NCBI RefSeq assembly: GCF_029784155.1
Contig: NC_073693.1
Location: forward strand, 115,656,503 to 115,720,502
DNA length: 64,000 bases
Reading direction: 5' to 3'
Source: Uranotaenia lowii
Lineage: Eukaryota; Arthropoda; Insecta; Diptera; Culicidae
Below the pieces are notes generated by a model. The model was not told the DNA's origin, did not search any database, and saw only the letters and a list, made by a program, of their open reading frames with translations. Shown here piece after piece: positions 59,278 to 64,000 of the stretch. Both the position numbers and the translations under genes were made by a program. The stretch's first letter is position 1, and each line of letters starts with the position of its first letter.

Positions 59278-59897
59278 TTGTAGACCAAAAGGAAGCAATA
59301 TTGGTATTTTACTATCTCTTTCGTATGATTTATGTAATTTAGCATTACAGAGTACAACACGCTTGTTTGCTGATGAAACAGCAATTCTTTACTCAGCGGT
59401 ATCACCGAATTCATTATTCTACAAAATGAAAATGACTTGAATCTACTATCTAAACACTTTAATTCAAACCACTTTTGCTCAACTATAAAAAAAACTTAAT
59501 ACATGTTGTTTCGTTCAACGCGTAAAAAGATACTGCCAACCACTGATCCAGCTATGAATGGAACTGCTATTGAAAAAGTTAATTGTTCCAAATATTTAGG
59601 GATCTACCTAGATGGAATCGTTACATTTAAAATTTAGAGAAAAAAATCATACCTCTTCGTGGTGTTTTGTGGAAATTGCGGAAATTTGTTCCTCAACATG
59701 TCCTTTTAAAAATTTATAACGCCTTTATACACTCCCGGGTAAACAACCTTATTTTGATTTGGGGGAGAGCCTCTTTGTCACATCTCCAGAAGCTTCAAAC
59801 GCTTCAGAATAGATGTTTGAAAAACATTTTTAGGCCTCCATTCTGTTCCCTACACAATAGTATTACTCCTTGTAAATACATAACATTTTTCCAATAA
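59278..59897 (+). pseudogene. Non-LTR reverse transcriptase C-terminal fragment
   Basis: Plus-strand pieces in two frames: LQSTTRLFADETAILYSA (motif C, FADE in place of FADD) at about 59340-59400, then NENDLNLLSKHFNSN. GTAIEKVNCSKYLGIYLDG comes next near 59560, and KLRKFVPQHVLLKIYNAFIH with LQTLQNRCLKNIF at 59667-59850. This is the palm-thumb-connection part of a CR1/Jockey-type RT. The second catalytic Asp of motif C is lost and several frameshifts and stops occur. It is 5'-truncated at the hairpin. Confidence 0.75.
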
Positions 59898-61127
59898 AAG
59901 ACACTGTGACTTACAAACAATTAGATATGCATATATGTGTCATCCCATGTCGAGCCTGCACAGCAAAATTTTTGAGCATGACTTGGCCACTCCTCGTCCC
60001 TTCCTCATTTTTTTAGGTTTTTCAAAAATTCATCATTTTTGAAATGCAAAAAAAAAGTCATAGAAAATTGACAAAATACTCGTAAAGATTTTATTAAAGT
60101 CTATTGATTGGATTTATTTATGTTTTGAAAAAAAAATCGTTTAAAACGTCAAATCATCGATCCCAAATTAAAAAGTTAGTTTTCTCGAGGAAAGTAAATT
60201 TTTATTTTTATTTTTATGATTAAACCGTGTTTTTGAGAATTCCACGACGAAAGTACTAATAGAAAAACTAATATAATATTTCAGGTTTCCGAAATACCAT
60301 CATGTCACCATCTATTGCCTAGTTAACCGGTTTTTCAACTTCAAACAAGTATAATAAAAAAACGCCGGCAAATTTTATTCGCTTTCTTTTCCAATACATC
60401 TCCAAACTGCTCTACTTTCAATAAAAAATTTAGTGGAATGCGAAAAATGTACGCTGTTCAAAATAATAAACTAAACTTTGGGGTGTTCAACTGGGGGTGT
60501 TTTACCGCCCACTTGACTTTTACGGGTATTGATAAAGTCTTCTCAATGAAAAACTATCTAACAACACGGAAACTGTTTTCTTAGTATTTTCCATGTAACG
60601 AGCTGTCAAAACCATATTTTGGATCTTAAGAGACGTTTTGTGAAATTTTTCCCGCAAATTTTGTACAAATTTTAACAAAGTGCGTTGACTGACAAAATGA
60701 TGATTCCCGCCAACAGCCTCAAGTAACCGGTTACTTTCAGCGATAAAACTTCATTTTTTAACATAATTAAAATAAATGCTTCTTACAATTTACACATTTG
60801 ACACAATACATGCTTTAAAAACAAAAAATTGTGCGTGACCGGTCATTAGGAACTTTTGTTTATACACCAATTACTGCCCATCACAAAACGCTTCAGAAAA
60901 CAACAACTATTTAAAAAAATTTTTTTTTTTTTTACTTTATTCGAACATTTGTAGCTAAGAAGTTTACATAACTGTTGAAGCTACCAATTAGGCGCAATTT
61001 CTGGAGCAAGTATCTTAAACTAACACAAATTTATATATTTTCAGTGGTGATGGGGAAATTTTTCAGTTTTCAACTAGCGCAACAATTAAGAAATAACAAT
61101 TCAAAATAGCATAAAAAGAATTCAAAA
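59898..61127. other. No gene recognised
   Basis: Strongly AT-rich. A GGGTGTTTTACCGCCCAC string at about 60497 has a loose inverted partner near 61755 (GGGCGGTAAA), too short to call an element. Confidence 0.5.
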
Positions 61128-61453
61128 TTAATAATTTGTTGGTAGATCACGGATATCACATATTTTTATAGGCTTGGAGTGTTCTTTCTTTTTTAAATAT
61201 ACAAAACCATTTGTGAACCAAGCAAATTGAAAATGATTTTCGTTTTTAAATCTTCTGGCGGCACTCAGTAGGCGTTGATTGGCATCAGTCAAACGATGAT
61301 TTAGGTACACTCGTTGATCCATTCCAAATCCAATCTCTAGGCAGTTTATTGGTCTTCTACGAGCAGCTCTCATCAATCGGTCCTTCAGAAGATCATTCGT
61401 AAAACGCACCAAAATTGGTGCGTTAAAATTTTCCGATGCAAATCTATTCTACG
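61128..61453 (-). pseudogene. FP-type ORF1 C-terminal domain relic
   Basis: Minus-strand open stretch reading ASENFNAPILVRFTNDLLKD, then RRRPINCLEIGFGMDQRVYL, LTDANQRLLSAARRF and FAWFTNGFVYLKKKE, ending at a stop at 61128. The order (RF...D..RL..A, then I.I..N..LT..N..LL..AR, then W..NG.VYL) matches the FP C-terminal domain seen in ORF1-like proteins of insect non-LTR elements and named after baculovirus FP25K. An in-frame stop (TAG) lies just upstream at about 61453. No coiled coil or PHD finger remains, and no RT lies beside it. Confidence 0.65.
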
Positions 61454-63170
61454 AAAATAAAACTATCGTTTCAAGTCGATTTTTGGTCACTTAGGTACAA
61501 ACTAGTAAACGAAAACACTATTTTTTTCTAGGAGCACAGTAATGCTTAGTTCGCTAACAGGCGTCGAATTCAATAATTTGACCGGATACGAAAAACCAAA
61601 TATTTTATTTCTGGCTATAGTTAGCATAATTAAGTAATGTTTTTTCAGTAAAATGGTCGAACAATGATGGCGACACAGAACACAGGTCTTATTTTTGGAG
61701 AAAACATCTCAGTTTTTTTCAAAATACACACAATAGGGTGATTTTGGGCGGTAAATAAATGGTGTCTGGGCGCTGAATGGTGACTTGATGGTATAAAAGA
61801 TTAAATATTTTTTCGAGGTTATTATTTGATCATCGTATTATATGATTCCTCTACTGCCAATGAGAGTGGCTGTAAAAAAATACTACGCACACCAGAATCA
61901 AAAACTTGGAATCTAAAATTGCTAATTGACATGTCCAGAAGACCCCTACCAATTTTCAACTCATTCAGTCAATTTCAAGCAGTGACCACACTGACTGGAC
62001 ACTCGATTTCGATTTTTGGCTGCTCGAAAAATTAACGAGCAATGTCAATACCAGAGGCGCTTCGATCGATTTTGTAGCCCGGCTGGAAAATTAAACCAGA
62101 CATTTGATAAATATCGATCAGTTCAGACTACTCAAACGGACTGAACAGGTTGGATGCTATGCTATTTAGTCAAACTTTTATGCTCGAATAGCTGCCGCGC
62201 AATGTCGACGGTAGGAGGCTTTAAGCCAAAATTTGAACGAAATTTTGTTCTAAGTGTCATGTCAGTGTGATCAGTGCTTCAAGGGATTTCGTACCAAAGC
62301 TCAAATTCGTATGAAATTTTGACACCTTTTATTTAAGCAAAACTTAAAACAAATCATCATTATTTATGGTTCTCATCATTCTAATATGGTTGATTGTATC
62401 TCAACGTAGAATTTTATATTCATTTTCTTTGTTATTTGAAACTAGCTTACCTAAGTTTTAATTCGAAATTTACTGAATTTTCTGACATCTTTCAGAATAC
62501 AAATTGTATTTAAAGCTATTACTAATGGCAAATGCTGGCTACGGATTTTTCTTTCCCGATTTTTGCTAAATAATTTCAATTTGCTTTTTTGTTTTACTTT
62601 TGGCGAAGAAAAAGTATACAAAGAAAACAAATATAAAATTCAATTGGTGTTCTGCCATTGGAGTTGATCTTGAAACATCTAAGATGAGAGCATTTATATG
62701 AGTAGTCATTTAGTACTATGTACATAAAAGACCTTAACAAAAAATTCAATCTTTAAAATTTCGTAAACTAGAAATATTTTTTATTGGATGTTAAGTGAAA
62801 TTGTCTCAAAAACTCGATGCAATCATAAAGATAAAAATAAAAATATACTTTCCTCGAGAAAACTAACGCTTTCATTTTAGATCTATAATATAACGTTTTC
62901 AAGGTTTGTTTTGCAAAACATAATTTGTTCAGAGTTATTGCATTTTGAAAATGATGACTTTTTGAAAATCTTGAAAAAAGAAGAGAGGGTCTAGAAACGA
63001 AGAGTGGGGTCATTCTCAAAAATTAAATATTTGTATTGTAGACCTCAGCGAGTCTATCCACCAAGTTTGCCGAATTCCGGATAAGATTTTTTTCCCTGAG
63101 CAGAATTGACATGGAATGTCCCATATGATTATAATAACTTACACTTTACTGCGAACATTCAAAACCTTCA
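61454..63170. other. 1.7 kb without a recognised gene
   Basis: AT-rich. A loose direct repeat (GCTCGAA...GCAATGTC) occurs at about 62022 and 62182. Nothing else is evident. Confidence 0.5.
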
Positions 63171-63345
63171 TTTTACAACGAGATTGCTGTTGTCTCCTGA
63201 GCCGATGTCCGCGAGTTCGAGTCCAAGAGTAAACATCGAATACAGTTGTACCGGATAAGTTTTTCAATAACGATCCGCCAACTGCAACGTTGATAAAGTC
63301 GCGAATGCCATAAATATGGTAAAACGACTATAATCGAAACATATA
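63171..63345 (+). mobile_element. Possible SINE with a pol III B box
   Basis: The stretch contains CCGCGAGTTCGAGTCCAAGA, which carries a good B-box core (GAGTTCGAGTCC). It is GC-richer than its surroundings. An A-box-like sequence about 30-40 bp upstream is weak. No poly(A) or target-site duplication was found. Confidence 0.35.
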
Positions 63346-64000
63346 AAAAAGTATTTCCAAGAACAGGAGTGGCGAAATGCTAGCTGAAGATTTGCGTTCG
63401 CTCGTATTATGTATTTCACTAAACGATGATAAAACCTATCCTGTTTGTACTCCTTACAAAATTTCTTTCTTTATTTCTATGAAATTTGAATCACAAGTAC
63501 TTGTTTCTGAAAACTATCTATTTTTCACCTGAAAAACCAATAACAATAAAATAGGCAATCGAAATAATTATATGTAGGTACATATACAAATTGTCGTAAA
63601 AAAGATCACAGTCGGTAAAGTTTTGAGGCTTCTTTCCTGCAGTAAATGCCTTTTAATTCACCAAGAAAAGGCTACTTAGTTAAAAACAACCTACTTGTTA
63701 TGCCGCAACTGTAAAAATACTGAATATTAAGAGTAAAGATCAATAGACTGATAACCAAGGGATTGAAATCAAGAGAGAATTCTTTTTATTTGGAGTGGTA
63801 ATAATAAAAATTCCACAACTGCTTCACAAATTGCAACAATTTGCAACAATTAGCACATTTTAACTCTCTCTGAGCACTGGTTTCTCTCATTTGAACTCAA
63901 ACCTTCTAGCTTTCTCTAACAAATTGCTACAAATCACCACAAATTCAATCATTGGCTACATAATTTGTGTGATCATTGACAAATTTTCTCCCTTCATTTC
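63346..64000. other. No gene recognised
   Basis: AT-rich sequence to the right edge, with a short ACAATTTGCA(AC) repeat near 63825. Confidence 0.5.

Noticed and set aside
60490..61765. TIR element bounded by GGTGTTTTACCGCCC and GGGCGGTAAA
   Set aside because: The matching part is only about 10 bp and no target duplication or subterminal symmetry is visible.

Overview
The window is repeat-dominated eukaryotic DNA, most likely from a dipteran and probably a mosquito. The basis is a nuclear-type tRNA-Asn gene, an AT-rich background, two relics of DD37E (ITmD37E-like) Tc1/mariner transposases, a Penelope-like element with a GIY-YIG domain, several decayed non-LTR retrotransposons and many TA-flanked terminal-inverted-repeat (TIR) elements. 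The species is inferred, not proven. I find no convincing intact host protein-coding gene. The only intact functional gene I can defend is tRNA-Asn(GUU) at 25182-25255.

Region 1 (1-22606) is about 17.5 kb of a 13-bp satellite whose unit is a hexamer CTGAAT plus a heptamer CTGAATT. It is interrupted by a 275-bp unique island (296-570) and by a 4.83-kb Penelope-like insertion (3933-8766). Rare variant units act as markers and reveal higher-order repeats: a roughly 4.2-4.3 kb order in the left and middle part, and a roughly 3.19 kb order from about 15072 onwards. The Penelope insertion is a head-to-head inverted dimer. Its two 2338-bp arms appear identical, its 3' ends face outward and it has a 158-bp asymmetric centre. 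Both arms keep an open RT plus GIY-YIG frame but lack the 5' part.

Region 2 (22607-31390) holds TA-type TIR elements, the tRNA gene, an 884-bp tandem duplication and a 3.5-kb, almost perfectly homogeneous (ACTAT)n array.

Region 3 (31391-49865) is a graveyard of mobile elements. It contains a broken DD37E transposase carrying a templated insertion, a probable solo LTR, an antisense R1/I-like non-LTR relic with tandem repeats beyond its 3' end, two foldback elements, a tRNA-like sequence, a candidate TIR element with an intron-like signature, and a sense-strand APE/RT retroelement that ends in (TAAG)n.

Region 4 (49866-64000) is AT-rich and mostly non-coding. It holds a foldback element split by a TA-flanked element with a clear reconstructed empty site, a Jockey-like RT fragment, a nested pair of DD37E transposon remnants, a small MITE, a second RT fragment, an FP-type ORF1 relic and a possible SINE. 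The elements do not form a cooperating system. The layout fits heterochromatin or a transposon-rich intergenic region shaped by repeated nested insertion and unequal exchange.
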